The notes: generated by a model from the sequence alone, not told the origin. A DNA stretch of 64,000 nucleotides from Planococcus circulans (GCF_020023385.1 NZ_JAIQCL010000009.1:110018-174017); one strand, 5' to 3'. Numbered from the stretch's first letter, positions 48,444 through 57,750 are shown. Numbers and translations: made by a program.

Positions 48444-49964
48444 ATGGAACGTTCGCAATGGGGTACACGTGCCGGCTTTATTATGGCTGCCGTTGGCTCT
48501 GCAGTAGGTTTAGGGAACATTTGGCGTTTTCCATATGTTGCGTATGAAAATGGCGGGGGTGCATTTTTCATACCGTATCTTTTTGCATTATTGACTGCAG
48601 GGATACCGATACTAATACTTGAATTTACCATTGGCCATAAGTACCGTGGCTCAGCACCGTTATCATTCTTCAGAATGGGCGGAAAGAAATTGGAATGGCT
48701 TGGATGGTGGGCCGTTTTCGTGTCCTTTGTCATATCTGTATACTATGCCGTCATTATCGCCTGGGCAATGCGCTATACTATATTCTCATTCAACCAGGCA
48801 TGGGGTACAGATACACAGGACTTCTTGTTCAATGAATTTCTGCAGCTGACAGTTCAACCAGGACAAACTGGTGGAATTGTGTGGGGTGTATTTATTCCTT
48901 TAGCTCTGGTATGGATCATTACATTAGGAATCCTGCTTGCTGGAGTCAAAAAAGGTATCGAAATGGCTAACCGCATTTTCATACCGACCTTACTGATCAT
49001 TTTCTTCGCAGTAGTGGTTCGGGCTGTTACATTAGATGGAGCTTTAGTAGGATTGGAAGCGTTCTTCCAGCCGAATTTCGAAGCTATAATGGATCCAACG
49101 GTTTGGGTGGCAGCCTATGGGCATATTTTCTTCAGTTTGTCTGTAGCATTTGCCATCATGATCACGTACTCCAGTTATCTGCCTAAAAAGTCGGATATCA
49201 CGAACAACGCATTCATCACCGGATTTGCCAACTCGAGTTTTGAGCTGCTTGCCGGTATCGGTATTTTTGCCGCTCTTGGTTTTATGGCCTCTCAACAGGG
49301 AGTGGCGGTCGGTGACGTTGCTACAGCTGGTGTAGGACTAGCATTTGTGGTTTTCCCACAGATCATCAATGAGTTTCCCGGCTTTAACGGCTTGTTCGGA
49401 TTCTTGTTCTTCTTGTCTTTAACGCTGGCCGGATTGACATCACTGATTTCAATTACGGAAACCTATGTTGCTGGATTCTCTGAAAAGTTTGGTATTTCCC
49501 GTAAAAAGGCAGTGCTTTTCGGAGGCGGTCTAGCGGCTTTGATTTCCATCCTATTTGCTACACAGGGTGGTTTGTACTTCTTGGATCTTGCGGATTACTT
49601 CATCAACCAATTCGGTGTTGCCGCGATCGGTCTTGTGGAAGTTGTACTGGTCATCTGGGTATTCCGCAAAGCGGATCTTCTCAAGGGACATGCCAACGAA
49701 ATCTCAGACATCCACTTGGGTGCTTGGTGGAAGTTCAGTCTGGGAATCATCACGCCAATCGTTTTAGGCTACATGATGTTCGGGTTGCTTAGACTCAATA
49801 TCCTGAAAGAGTTTGATACAGAAACCGGAAACTATGAAGGATATTCTGATATGTTTACTTTATCAGGCGGTGTAGCAGTAGCTGCAGCTGCACTGATCTT
49901 CGGAATTATCATCTCTCTTGGCAAATGGCATAAAGAGCAGGGAGAATACGACGAACGCAATTAA
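48444..49964 (+). CDS. metP: sodium-dependent SNF-family amino acid transporter (MetP type)
   Basis: A 506-residue transporter of the neurotransmitter:sodium symporter family with about eleven to twelve helices. The signature GFIMAAVGSAVGLGNIWRFP at residues 10-29 forms the sodium and substrate site, followed by NGGGAFFIPY. It imports amino acids with Na+. The 43-residue gene directly downstream is a MetS-type small subunit, so methionine or alanine, as in the Corynebacterium MetPS system, is the likely substrate. The ATG at 48444 after AAAGGGGG is chosen. Confidence 0.88.
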   Translation: MERSQWGTRAGFIMAAVGSAVGLGNIWRFPYVAYENGGGAFFIPYLFALLTAGIPILILEFTIGHKYRGSAPLSFFRMGGKKLEWLGWWAVFVSFVISVYYAVIIAWAMRYTIFSFNQAWGTDTQDFLFNEFLQLTVQPGQTGGIVWGVFIPLALVWIITLGILLAGVKKGIEMANRIFIPTLLIIFFAVVVRAVTLDGALVGLEAFFQPNFEAIMDPTVWVAAYGHIFFSLSVAFAIMITYSSYLPKKSDITNNAFITGFANSSFELLAGIGIFAALGFMASQQGVAVGDVATAGVGLAFVVFPQIINEFPGFNGLFGFLFFLSLTLAGLTSLISITETYVAGFSEKFGISRKKAVLFGGGLAALISILFATQGGLYFLDLADYFINQFGVAAIGLVEVVLVIWVFRKADLLKGHANEISDIHLGAWWKFSLGIITPIVLGYMMFGLLRLNILKEFDTETGNYEGYSDMFTLSGGVAVAAAALIFGIIISLGKWHKEQGEYDERN

Positions 49965-49979
49965 AAGGAGGAGCTTCAT

Positions 49980-50111
49980 ATGACTATGAGTTCAATTGTA
50001 GTAATGATTATCGGTATGGTCATCATTTGGGGCGGCTTAGCTGCCAGCATCATTCATGCAATCAGCAGCAGCAAAAAGAACAAAGCAAGAGATGCTGCAG
50101 ATAACGTATAA
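49980..50111 (+). CDS. metS: methionine/alanine importer small subunit (MetS type)
   Basis: A 43-residue membrane microprotein: one hydrophobic helix (SSIVVMIIGMVIIWGGLAAS, residues 4-23) followed by a short basic tail (SSSKKNKARDAADNV). This pattern, with the central IWGGL..SI motif, is that of the MetS small subunit required for MetP-type SNF transport in Corynebacterium. AAAAGGAGGAG precedes the ATG, 15 bp after metP, and a terminator follows, so the two form an operon. Confidence 0.85.
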   Translation: MTMSSIVVMIIGMVIIWGGLAASIIHAISSSKKNKARDAADNV

Positions 50112-50115
50112 TTTA

Positions 50116-50149
50116 CAAGCCCGGAAACTTCTAGTTTCCGGGCTTTTTC
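50116..50149 (+). terminator. terminator of the metP-metS operon
   Basis: AAGCCCGGAAAC pairs with GTTTCCGGGCTT around five bases, then Ts. Confidence 0.9.
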
Positions 50150-50254
50150 ATGTTTTTAGAGTTATAGGGGAACTTGTGAGGAGTAGGTTTATATGATACA
50201 TTTGGAACAGAACCGGATTCCATACATAAATCAGATAGATAGGGGACGATGTGC

Positions 50255-51178
50255 GTGTCAACAAAGCAGGAACATCTTAGAAAGCCCGATTGGTTAAAGA
50301 TTAAACTCAACACCAATGAAAACTATACGGATTTAAAAAAAATGATGCGGGAAAACAACCTCAATACGGTTTGCGAAGAAGCGAAATGTCCGAATATCCA
50401 TGAATGCTGGGGCACTCGGAGAACGGCTACATTTATGATTCTCGGCGCTGTTTGTACGAGAGCCTGCCGTTTTTGTGCAGTAAAAACAGGATTGCCGAAT
50501 GAATTGGATCTCCAGGAACCGGAACGTGTAGCGGCTTCTGTAAAAATGATGAACCTGAAACATGCAGTCATCACAGCGGTAGCGAGAGACGATTTGAAAG
50601 ACGGAGGTTCAGCGGTCTTTGCCGAAACCATCCGGGCGATCAAACGCGCCAATCCGTTTACAACTGTTGAAGTTCTTCCGTCTGATATGGGTGGAATCTA
50701 CGAAAATCTGGAACGGTTGATGGATGCAAAACCGGATATTTTAAATCACAATATCGAAACAGTCCGTCGCTTGACTCCAAGAGTAAGAGCACGTGCTAAA
50801 TACGATCGTTCACTTGAGCTTTTGAAGCGTTCGAAAGAGCTGCATCCGGAAATTCCGACGAAATCTTCTCTGATGATCGGTTTAGGCGAAACAAAAGAAG
50901 AGATTATTGAAGTTATGGATGACCTACGTGCAAATGATGTCGATATTATGACAATTGGCCAATACCTCCAGCCTTCTAAAAAACATTTGAACGTACAGAA
51001 ATATTATTCGCCGAAGGAATTTAAGGAATTCTGGGAGATTGCGATGACTAAAGGGTTCTCGCATTGCCAGGCAGGCCCTCTAGTCCGAAGCAGCTATCAT
51101 GCGGATGAGCAAGTCAATGCAGCTGCGAAAGAGCGCCAGCGCCTCGGAGAAGAGCAAGCAGCTGCTATAAACAGCTAA
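50255..51178 (+). CDS. lipA: lipoyl synthase
   Basis: A 307-residue radical-SAM enzyme inserting two sulfurs into protein-bound octanoyl groups. The auxiliary cluster cysteines are in [12 protein letters not shown] (CX4CX5C), the radical-SAM cluster in [10 protein letters not shown] (CX3CX2C), and the C-terminal RSSYHA serine ligand is present. The GTG at 50255 has better spacing from AGGGGA than the ATG at 50249 and gives the family start. Products are used by GcvH (29968). yutD-yutE-yutF follow as in Bacillus. Confidence 0.97.
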   Translation: MSTKQEHLRKPDWLKIKLNTNENYTDLKKMMRENNLNTVCEEAKCPNIHECWGTRRTATFMILGAVCTRACRFCAVKTGLPNELDLQEPERVAASVKMMNLKHAVITAVARDDLKDGGSAVFAETIRAIKRANPFTTVEVLPSDMGGIYENLERLMDAKPDILNHNIETVRRLTPRVRARAKYDRSLELLKRSKELHPEIPTKSSLMIGLGETKEEIIEVMDDLRANDVDIMTIGQYLQPSKKHLNVQKYYSPKEFKEFWEIAMTKGFSHCQAGPLVRSSYHADEQVNAAAKERQRLGEEQAAAINS

Positions 51179-51193
51179 TGGATGGTGAGATAA

Positions 51194-51520
51194 TTGATCA
51201 CATTGGATCAGTGGAATTATGACATATTAATCGATTACCGGGAAGGCTTCCAAGAGGAGGCAATAACCGCGCGCTTCAGCGAAATCTTATCCAAATATGA
51301 TTATATTTTGGGAGATTGGGGCTATGGACAACTGCGGTTAAAAGGCTTTTTTGAAGATACCAACCATAAAGCGACTTACGATACAAAAATCAGCACATTG
51401 CAGGACTACCTTTATGAATACTGCAATTTTGGCTGTGCTTATTTTGTCATAAAGAAAGTCGGTAAAGCAGCACCACCGATCGAAGTAATAGAAGAGCAGG
51501 CCCCCGAAGCGGATGTTTAA
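51194..51520 (+). CDS. yutD: YutD family protein
   Basis: A 108-residue protein starting at TTG 51194 after GGTGAGA. It shows the YutD pattern: YDILIDYREGFQEEAITARF, then YDYILGDWGYGQLRLKGFFE, then YCNFGCAYFVIKK. Function unknown in the family; conserved in Firmicutes next to lipA. Its 3' end carries the terminator stem. Confidence 0.9.
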   Translation: MITLDQWNYDILIDYREGFQEEAITARFSEILSKYDYILGDWGYGQLRLKGFFEDTNHKATYDTKISTLQDYLYEYCNFGCAYFVIKKVGKAAPPIEVIEEQAPEADV

Positions 51521-51537
51521 TCCGCCGGGGGTTTTTT
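51501..51537 (+). terminator. terminator overlapping the 3' end of yutD
   Basis: CCCCCG..GCGGAT pairs with ATCCGC..CGGGGG (two-base bulge) around GTTTA; the stop codon lies in the loop region, then a T-run. Confidence 0.8.
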
Positions 51538-51602
51538 CGTGCATTATGATATGATAAAGGAAGTAATGAAAGATTTTCAAACGCCTATTGGAGGGTATTT
51601 TT

Positions 51603-52058
51603 ATGTATTTTATTGACCGCAGCAAAATAACTGAAACGATTCAGTACATGAATTCCTTATTGGAATTTTACGAAAGCAACGAGCAATGGACAACAGTCGG
51701 GGAGCAGCTTGCATTGGAGCGTGCAGGCGCCAATCTTATCGAATCGATGATCGATGTCGGGAACTCGATGATTGACGGTTTCATCATGCGCGACCCTGGA
51801 AGCTATGATGACATCATCGATATTTTAGTGGATGAAAAAGTGATTACAGAAGAAATGGACCAACCGCTGAAACAAGTTATTGCCTTGCGGAAAATGTTGG
51901 TTCGGGAATTTATGAAAGTGGATCACCAGGCAATTATAAATGCAATCGATGAGAATCTGGAGTCGTTGAAGGCATTCGGACCAAAAGTTGAGCATTATCT
52001 AGTTCACGAGTTAGGACCGGTTTCGGCATTTATACCGGAAGCGAACGATGGCAACTAG
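51603..52058 (+). CDS. yutE: HepT-like (DUF86) protein YutE with altered RX4HXY motif
   Basis: A 151-residue HEPN-fold protein of the DUF86/HepT family. HepT RNase toxins carry R-X4-6-H-X-Y; here the same place reads R96-KMLV-R101-E-F103, so both the histidine and the tyrosine are replaced. No MntA-type nucleotidyltransferase antitoxin lies beside it. It is therefore probably not an active RNase toxin. Start ATG 51603 after GGAGGG; it overlaps yutF by 11 bp. The order lipA-yutD-yutE-yutF is ancestral. Confidence 0.85.
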   Translation: MYFIDRSKITETIQYMNSLLEFYESNEQWTTVGEQLALERAGANLIESMIDVGNSMIDGFIMRDPGSYDDIIDILVDEKVITEEMDQPLKQVIALRKMLVREFMKVDHQAIINAIDENLESLKAFGPKVEHYLVHELGPVSAFIPEANDGN

Positions 52059-52821
52059 AAAAGAATATCGAGCCTATTGCCTGGATTTGGATGGGACAGT
52101 TTATCGGGGAACTGAAGCAGTTGAAGAGGCGGCAGACTTTATCGGACGTCTGCAGCAAAAAGGGATTGAACCTTTTTTCATCACCAATAATGCTTCGATG
52201 ACCCAGCAGCAATTGCAGGAGAAGATGGCTGGTTTCGGAATTACAGCAAAAAGAGAACGCATCATGTCTTCAGCCATTGCTGCGGCAAAATACATCAACC
52301 GCTGGTATCCGGGGCGCACAGTCTATATGATCGGGTCGGAAGGGCTGGATCAGGCGTTGCGCCAGGAAGGGCTAGAACGAGTTGAAAAGCAGGCTGGCAT
52401 TGTGTTGATGGGAATCGACCGGAACATCACCTATGATAAATTGGCGACTGCCTGCTTGGAGATTCGAAAAGGGGCTGTCTTCTTATCGACTAACCAGGAC
52501 TTGGCTTTTCCTTCTGAAAAAGGCTTTTTGCCAGGCAACGGAGCATTTACCACATTGGTGTCCGCTTCGACAGATGTGGATCCCATCTATATCGGCAAAC
52601 CTGAAATTCATATGCTGGAAGCGATCCAGCACGAGTCTGGATTTCAGAAGAGCGAGATGGTGATGATCGGGGACAATTACGATACGGATATCCAAGCGGG
52701 AATCCGTTTTGGAATCGACACGATCCATGTCAACACGGGTGTCAGCCGAATGGAAACCGTATTGGAAAAAGAGCATCCTCCGAGCTTCGCGATTGAAAAC
52801 CTTGGATTTTGGGAATTATAA
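52048..52821 (+). CDS. yutF: HAD-superfamily IIA phosphatase YutF (NagD-like)
   Basis: A 257-residue HAD hydrolase. Motif I is CLDLDGTVYRG with the nucleophile aspartate, motif II FFITNNAS, and motif III/IV IGKPEIHML.. and IGDNYDTDI. It has the C2-type cap of the NagD/p-nitrophenyl phosphatase class. It dephosphorylates small metabolites, probably nucleotides or sugar phosphates. The ATG lies in the end of yutE. Confidence 0.9.
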   Translation: MATRKEYRAYCLDLDGTVYRGTEAVEEAADFIGRLQQKGIEPFFITNNASMTQQQLQEKMAGFGITAKRERIMSSAIAAAKYINRWYPGRTVYMIGSEGLDQALRQEGLERVEKQAGIVLMGIDRNITYDKLATACLEIRKGAVFLSTNQDLAFPSEKGFLPGNGAFTTLVSASTDVDPIYIGKPEIHMLEAIQHESGFQKSEMVMIGDNYDTDIQAGIRFGIDTIHVNTGVSRMETVLEKEHPPSFAIENLGFWEL

Positions 52822-52846
52822 ATAGAGACTGAAGTTATAAACATAA

Positions 52847-52885
52847 AAGCCCGGCAGAACGACAAAAAATCGTCTTGCTGGGCTT
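52847..52885 (+). terminator. hairpin after yutF
   Basis: AAGCCCGGCA..ACGA pairs with TCGT..TGCTGGGCTT around an A-rich loop; the T-tract is weak. Confidence 0.5.
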
Positions 52886-52928
52886 CGTGTTATCAACAGG
52901 CTATAGCGCTGTCTATTCTTCGGACAGC

Positions 52929-52955
52929 AAAAAAAGCCGTTTTTCAACGGCTTAA
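52929..52955 (-). terminator. terminator of yuzB
   Basis: On the minus strand AAGCCGTT pairs with AACGGCTT followed by a T-run. Confidence 0.75.
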
Positions 52956-53188
52956 AATAAGGGGTTTTCCTCTATGAATTCATAGACTTTTTTTGTCAGC
53001 TCTTCAGGGGATTCCGCTTCAACGATTTCTCCATTTACCAATGCATAGAGAGACTCGGAACATTTTGTGCAATAGCTTAAACAGCCGTATTCCAAAACAT
53101 CAAGATTTGGGTCCCGTTCGAGTTTTTCAAAAGAATCTTGTGCGCCATTGGCGATATTACTGATGCAAAATTCAACAATCGGTTTCAT
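52952..53188 (-). CDS. yuzB: YuzB family protein (DUF1450)
   Basis: A 78-residue protein with conserved cysteines: FCISN near the start, then CLSYCTKCSE near residues 36-45. This pattern suggests metal or Fe-S binding. Its function is unknown. It is divergent from yutJ, the same arrangement as in B. subtilis. GAGGTGAC precedes the ATG on the minus strand. Confidence 0.88.
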   Translation of the reverse strand: MKPIVEFCISNIANGAQDSFEKLERDPNLDVLEYGCLSYCTKCSESLYALVNGEIVEAESPEELTKKVYEFIEENPLF

Positions 53189-53340
53189 TCTAAGTCACCT
53201 CACTACAACGAAATCCTACCTTTTTTCGAGGCTGGAGTCAATTAATTGATTTCTAGCGAAAGCATTGTGAAAGTTATCACAATCAGCTATACTCATATGT
53301 GAGAAATTGATGAGACAGATGAAAGTTAAAGGAGATTTTT

Positions 53341-54408
53341 ATGCGAAAATTAGTCTTACTTGGTGGCGGTTACGGCAATATGCGGATTTTGCTTCGTTTG
53401 TTGCCAACCAGCCTTCCACAAGATGTAGAAATTATTTTAATTGACCGTACGCCCTTCCACAGCATGAAGACAGAATTCTATGCGTTGGCAGCCGGTACAG
53501 AGTCGGACCAGGAAGTCCGCGTTCCTTTCCCGGAGCATGAGCGGTTGACGGTCGTAAACGGTGAAATACTGGAAATTGGGCTTCAGGAAAAATGTATTTT
53601 CATGGAGAATGGTGACCGTATTGCATACGATGATTTAGTGATCGGCTTGGGTTGTGAAGATAAGTACCACAACGTACCGGGAGCGGATGAATTTACTTAC
53701 AGCATCCAGACCATCGGGAAATCACGTGCTACTTATCAGGCTCTGCTTGGCTTGCCTTCAGGTGCGGTGGTAGGCGTAGTGGGAGCAGGGCTCAGCGGAA
53801 TTGAACTTGCCAGCGAATTGCGAGAAAGCCGCAGTGATTTGAAAATCAAGCTGTTTGACCGAAGCCCACGGATCCTTCGTGACTTTCCAGAGCGCTTGAG
53901 CAACTTCGTCAAAAAATGGTTTGAAAATCATAATGTCGATGTGGTCTCGAATTCCAATATCACACAAGTGGAGCCAAATATGCTTCATAACCACGAAGAG
54001 ACGATTCCAGTGGATGCTGTTGTTTGGACAGCTGGTATCCAACCGGTCAAGCCAGTGCGTGACCTAGGTCTTGAAAGTGATGCCAGCGGACGTGTGGTCA
54101 TCAACCAATACCATCAGTTGCCGAACGACGAGCATGTTTATGTAGTGGGCGATTGTGCGGCATTGCCGATGGCGCCTTCTGCACAGTTGGCGGAAGAACA
54201 GGCAGAGCAGATCGTCAAAGTATTGAAATCCACATGGAAAGGCGAGGAATTGCCTGAAACCATGCCGGAGATCAAGCTGAAAGGTTTCCTTGGCTCTCTT
54301 GGCAAAAAGCAAGGCTTCGCTTATTTGGCGGATCGTACCGTTACGGGCCGCATCGCCCGTCTGATGAAATCAGGCGTATTATGGATGTATAAATGGCATA
54401 ACGGATAA
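53341..54408 (+). CDS. yutJ: NAD(P)/FAD-dependent oxidoreductase YutJ (NDH-2-like)
   Basis: A 355-residue pyridine nucleotide-disulfide oxidoreductase-like flavoprotein. FAD-binding GGGYGNMR at residues 8-15, NAD-binding VVGAGLSGIELASE near 145, and the C-terminal FAD motif VYVVGDCAALP are present. It is related to type II NADH dehydrogenases but shorter than the YumB-type enzyme at 55827, and its electron acceptor is unproven. AAAGGAG precedes the ATG. Fe-S assembly genes surround it. Confidence 0.88.
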   Translation: MRKLVLLGGGYGNMRILLRLLPTSLPQDVEIILIDRTPFHSMKTEFYALAAGTESDQEVRVPFPEHERLTVVNGEILEIGLQEKCIFMENGDRIAYDDLVIGLGCEDKYHNVPGADEFTYSIQTIGKSRATYQALLGLPSGAVVGVVGAGLSGIELASELRESRSDLKIKLFDRSPRILRDFPERLSNFVKKWFENHNVDVVSNSNITQVEPNMLHNHEETIPVDAVVWTAGIQPVKPVRDLGLESDASGRVVINQYHQLPNDEHVYVVGDCAALPMAPSAQLAEEQAEQIVKVLKSTWKGEELPETMPEIKLKGFLGSLGKKQGFAYLADRTVTGRIARLMKSGVLWMYKWHNG

Positions 54409-54446
54409 TAAGAAAAAGCGCTCAATTACGAGCGCTTTTTCTTATT
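54409..54446. terminator. bidirectional terminator between yutJ and yuzD
   Basis: A 13-bp stem, AGAAAAAGCGCTC pairing with GAGCGCTTTTTCT; A- and T-runs allow use on both strands. Confidence 0.85.
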
Positions 54447-54768
54447 TTACTTCTGCAAATCCATGCTTTTCAAGTTCACGGTAGACTGGTTTCAATTGTA
54501 CGTAGCCTTCACCGACAACTTCTCCTTCGACCAATACCAGCGGATAAAAGAATTCGTCGTCCAATATGCGCTGTGCATAGTCTTTCTGGTGCTCAAGTGT
54601 GAGAGGTTTCTCAATGTCGATATAGGTAATTGAAAATGGCTGATCTTTGTATTTCCTTGAGATGGCGGCTTCCAGCCATTCATACGTGTCGATTGAAGAG
54701 GGTGCATTGACACAACTAGCACAGATCACATCGGTTCCATAGACTTCAATGGATACTTCTTTCTGCAT
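54442..54768 (-). CDS. yuzD: YuzD family protein (DUF1462), thioredoxin-like
   Basis: A 108-residue protein of the DUF1462 family with a thioredoxin-like fold and a CxxC motif (CASCVNAPSS) near residue 17; the structure SITYIDIEKP and LPLVLVEGEVVGEG-like segments follow. It is thought to serve in redox or Fe-S functions by its place beside yutI (inference). AGGAGG precedes the ATG. It is divergent from yutI. Confidence 0.88.
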   Translation of the reverse strand: MQKEVSIEVYGTDVICASCVNAPSSIDTYEWLEAAISRKYKDQPFSITYIDIEKPLTLEHQKDYAQRILDDEFFYPLVLVEGEVVGEGYVQLKPVYRELEKHGFAEVK

Positions 54769-54851
54769 AATTTTGAACCTCCTGTGAATTCATTAGTGGC
54801 TTTTTCTTTCTAATCACATTATAATGATTATAATGAAAGGAGTCGATATAA

Positions 54852-55088
54852 ATGACTGAAGCTTTGATTGAAGATCAAGTAATGGAAGTCTTAGATAAAT
54901 TACGTCCATTCCTTTTGCGTGACGGGGGAGACTGTGAACTTGTTGATGTAGAAGATGGTATCGTAAAACTTCGTCTGCTCGGTGCATGCGGAAGCTGCCC
55001 AAGCTCGACAATTACATTAAAAGCAGGGATTGAACGTGCGTTAGTGGAAGAAGTTCCTGGTATAGTAGAAGTAGAACAAGTATTTTAA
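54852..55088 (+). CDS. yutI: NifU C-terminal domain protein YutI (Nfu-type carrier)
   Basis: A 78-residue Nfu-type Fe-S carrier with the conserved cysteine pair Cys46 and Cys49 (ACGSCPSS). It receives clusters from SufBCD and passes them to targets such as aconitase. GAAAGGAG precedes the ATG. It lies beside other Fe-S carrier genes; the main assembly operon is at 36598-41774. Confidence 0.94.
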   Translation: MTEALIEDQVMEVLDKLRPFLLRDGGDCELVDVEDGIVKLRLLGACGSCPSSTITLKAGIERALVEEVPGIVEVEQVF

Positions 55089-55091
55089 TGC

Positions 55092-55118
55092 CAAGGGACC
55101 TTTTAAGGTCCCTTTTTC
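55092..55118 (+). terminator. terminator after yutI
   Basis: AAGGGACC/GGTCCCTT stem with TTTTAA loop, then Ts. Confidence 0.85.
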
Positions 55119-55287
55119 TGTATAAAGTAAACACACTCATGCTAAGGCAATAGATTTTGGGGAGTAACCAAAATCGGATGATGCAGCTCCAAATTAAATA
55201 TTTCACTTAACCTGGCTGTTCGAAGGTGGACGACTTGAATAATAGTGGAAATGATTGCTATGATAAATGATAAGGAGGGTGATTGAA

Positions 55288-55650
55288 TTGACAGAAGTAG
55301 TTGAAATTACAGAAGCAGCCTCATTCCAGGTAAAAGAGATGATGCGCCATAACGAGGAGGAAGGATCCTTCTTGCGTGTTGCTGTAAAAGGCGGTGGATG
55401 CAGCGGTTTAACATATGGAATGGGATTTGAACAATCTAAAGGTGAAGAAGATGATCTTTATGAGCAGTTCGGAGTCCCGATACTTATCGCGAAAGAAGAT
55501 GCTCCGATTTTAAAAGGGACAGTCGTTGACTATAAACAGTCATTGATGGGAGGCGGCTTTACGATTGAAAATCCGAATGCCATCGCTTCATGTGGCTGTG
55601 GAACTTCATTCCGTACCGCCAAAAAAGCAGGAACTCCAGAGAATTGTTAA
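55288..55650 (+). CDS. yutM: A-type Fe-S carrier (HesB/IscA family)
   Basis: A 120-residue A-type carrier starting at TTG 55288 after AAGGAGGG. The three conserved cysteines are Cys38 (GGGCSGLTY), Cys102 and Cys104 (SCGCGTSF). It holds iron or a cluster for transfer to target proteins. It is followed by a terminator and then the NADH dehydrogenase gene. Confidence 0.94.
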   Translation: MTEVVEITEAASFQVKEMMRHNEEEGSFLRVAVKGGGCSGLTYGMGFEQSKGEEDDLYEQFGVPILIAKEDAPILKGTVVDYKQSLMGGGFTIENPNAIASCGCGTSFRTAKKAGTPENC

Positions 55651-55676
55651 AAGTCGGTCACAAACCGGCTTTTTTG
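55651..55676 (+). terminator. terminator after the A-type carrier gene
   Basis: AGTCGGT pairs with ACCGGCT (one G-U), then a T-run. Confidence 0.6.
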
Positions 55677-55711
55677 TTGTGGATAAGTCTGCGATAAACG
55701 CAATAACCGGT

Positions 55712-55740
55712 TGAAATCATGCGGTATAAGGTCTAATATA
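55712..55740 (+). promoter_or_regulatory. sigma-A promoter of yumB
   Basis: TTGAAA, a 17-base spacer and TAATAT, ending about 85 bases before the start codon of the NADH dehydrogenase gene. Confidence 0.55.
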
Positions 55741-55826
55741 GAGTGTAGATGTTTATCGGTGCGCCAAGGTTTTACCGCTTTGTCGATAATCGATTAAAAA
55801 ATGACTTGAAGGTGGTTGCGATTGTA

Positions 55827-57041
55827 TTGAAAAGACCGTCAATATTAGTATTAGGAGCAGGTTATGGTGGATTGACTACTGTAGTGAACCTGCAAAAAGT
55901 TCTTGGCACAGATGCTGCGGACATAACATTGATCAATAAAAACGAATACCATTATGAGAGCACATGGCTGCATGAAGCAGCAGCAGGAACTTTGCTTCCT
56001 GATCAGGTGCGTTACGATATTAAAGACGTTATCGACAGCGTCAAAGTGAAGTTTGTACAAGCGACTGTTGAAGCAATCGATGTGGTCGGCAAGAAAGTCA
56101 CTACAGACAATGGCGAATTTACATACGATTACATTGTCATTGCACTAGGCTTTGAAGGCGAGACTTTTGGCATTGAAGGCCTCGACAAATATGCTTTGTC
56201 AATTGCGAACGTAAAAGCCGCACGTTATATCCGTGAGCACATTGAATTCCAATTTGCTACATGGTCTGCAGAACCAGTAAAAGATGACAGCCGTCTGACA
56301 ATTATCGTTGGTGGAGCTGGATTCACTGGGATCGAATTCCTTGGGGAATTAGCTAACCGTGTACCTGAACTGTGTAAAGAGTTTGATGTGCCATGTGAAA
56401 AAGTGCGGGTTGTTTGTGTGGAAGCCGCACCAATGGTATTGCCTGGCTTCGATCCGGAGCTTGTCAACTATGCAGTAGGCCATTTAGAATCTAAAGGAAT
56501 CGAATTCTCCATCGGTACACCGGTTGTTGAAGCGACTCCAGAAGGCGTTAAAATCAAAAAAGGCGATGATGAGTTTGAATTCATCAAAGCTGGTACAGTC
56601 GTTTGGGCTGCAGGCGTACGCGGCAACCGATTGATTGAAGCGACTCCAATCGAAAATATGCGTGCCCGCGTGAAAGTCGAAAATGACTTGCGTGCTCCAG
56701 GTTACGATGATGTTTTCATTATCGGTGACTGTGCATTGATGATCAACGAAGAAACGAATCGCCCGTACCCACCAACCGCACAGATTGCTATGCAACAGGG
56801 TGAAAGCGTTGCGAAGAACTTAAAAGCATTGATTAATGAGGAAACAACGATTGAATTTGTTCCTGATCTAAAAGGAACGGTTTGCTCCCTTGGTGATGAC
56901 GATGCGATCGGTGTTGTTTTCGGTAAGAAAGTTACAGGCAAACGAGCGTCATTCATGAAGAAAATGATCGATAATCGTGCATTGCTCATGATCGGCGGAC
57001 CTATGCTGGTATTGAAAAAAGGTAAATTCAACGTTCTGTAA
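55827..57041 (+). CDS. yumB: type II NADH dehydrogenase YumB
   Basis: A 404-residue membrane-associated flavoenzyme that passes electrons from NADH to menaquinone without proton pumping. FAD motif VLGAGYGG near residue 7, NAD motif [14 protein letters not shown] near 160, and the C-terminal [11 protein letters not shown]. The start is TTG 55827, giving the family N-terminus [11 protein letters not shown], with GAAGGTGG upstream; a longer frame to an ATG at 55749 would cross the leader and is rejected. With Mrp it balances the sodium/proton economy. Confidence 0.93.
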   Translation: MKRPSILVLGAGYGGLTTVVNLQKVLGTDAADITLINKNEYHYESTWLHEAAAGTLLPDQVRYDIKDVIDSVKVKFVQATVEAIDVVGKKVTTDNGEFTYDYIVIALGFEGETFGIEGLDKYALSIANVKAARYIREHIEFQFATWSAEPVKDDSRLTIIVGGAGFTGIEFLGELANRVPELCKEFDVPCEKVRVVCVEAAPMVLPGFDPELVNYAVGHLESKGIEFSIGTPVVEATPEGVKIKKGDDEFEFIKAGTVVWAAGVRGNRLIEATPIENMRARVKVENDLRAPGYDDVFIIGDCALMINEETNRPYPPTAQIAMQQGESVAKNLKALINEETTIEFVPDLKGTVCSLGDDDAIGVVFGKKVTGKRASFMKKMIDNRALLMIGGPMLVLKKGKFNVL

Positions 57042-57052
57042 GCTGGATGAAC

Positions 57053-57079
57053 CAAGCTCCCTTAGCGGGGAGCTTTTTT
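57053..57079 (+). terminator. terminator after yumB
   Basis: AAGCTCCC pairs with GGGAGCTT, then a T-run. Confidence 0.85.
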
Positions 57080-57179
57080 GATAACTTCAGTATAATATTT
57101 TAAATCGCTTCATAATTTACCATTTAAGCCTCCGGTGCATTTGCTGGAGGCTTGTCTGTTTTAAAAGGGGGATAGCGTT

Positions 57180-57677
57180 GTGGCAAATACGAAACGTGGA
57201 AATGTTTGGCTGGGAGCAGCTGGACTGGTGGTGAATTCCAAAGGGCAATGGCTGGTGGTCAAAAAAAGATACGGCGGCTTGCATGGAAAGTGGTCTCTAC
57301 CCGCTGGATTTGTACAAGGTTTTGAAACGATTGACGAGGCAGTTCTAAGGGAAGTAAAAGAAGAAACTGGGATTGACTGTGAGCTGATGGGAATGATCGG
57401 TTTTCGTTCAGGAGTCATTCGCGAGGAAATCAGCGACAATATGGCGATTTTCTTGTTGAAGGCAGAGAGCGAAGAGCAGCCCATTGTTGCGCAATTGTCC
57501 GAGCTCTATCTGGCGGACTGGGTGTCGCCGGCAGCCTTATCAAGCGATGCAGAAGCTTCCGTCATGCTGCATGAAATGGCTTCTTATGTTCTGGAAGAAG
57601 GGCTGGAGGCGATCGAGGATGTAGATCCCGGCAAAGTCTTCGGCTATTCCGCATACAAACTGTTTTTTAAAAAATAG
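57180..57677 (+). CDS. Nudix hydrolase
   Basis: A 165-residue Nudix-fold phosphohydrolase. The Nudix box fits G-x5-E-x7-REVKEETGI, seen from GFVQGF..E at about residue 45 to REVKEETGI near 65. It hydrolyses a nucleoside-diphosphate-linked substrate that cannot be named. It starts at GTG 57180 with AAAGGGGG. Cytosolic. Confidence 0.88.
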   Translation: MANTKRGNVWLGAAGLVVNSKGQWLVVKKRYGGLHGKWSLPAGFVQGFETIDEAVLREVKEETGIDCELMGMIGFRSGVIREEISDNMAIFLLKAESEEQPIVAQLSELYLADWVSPAALSSDAEASVMLHEMASYVLEEGLEAIEDVDPGKVFGYSAYKLFFKK

Positions 57678-57750
57678 AGGATTAAAAAGAAATAAAGAGT
57701 AAATAAAAGAAAAAAGCTCTTGTTACCGTTTACATTTCTATCTTTTCAGT

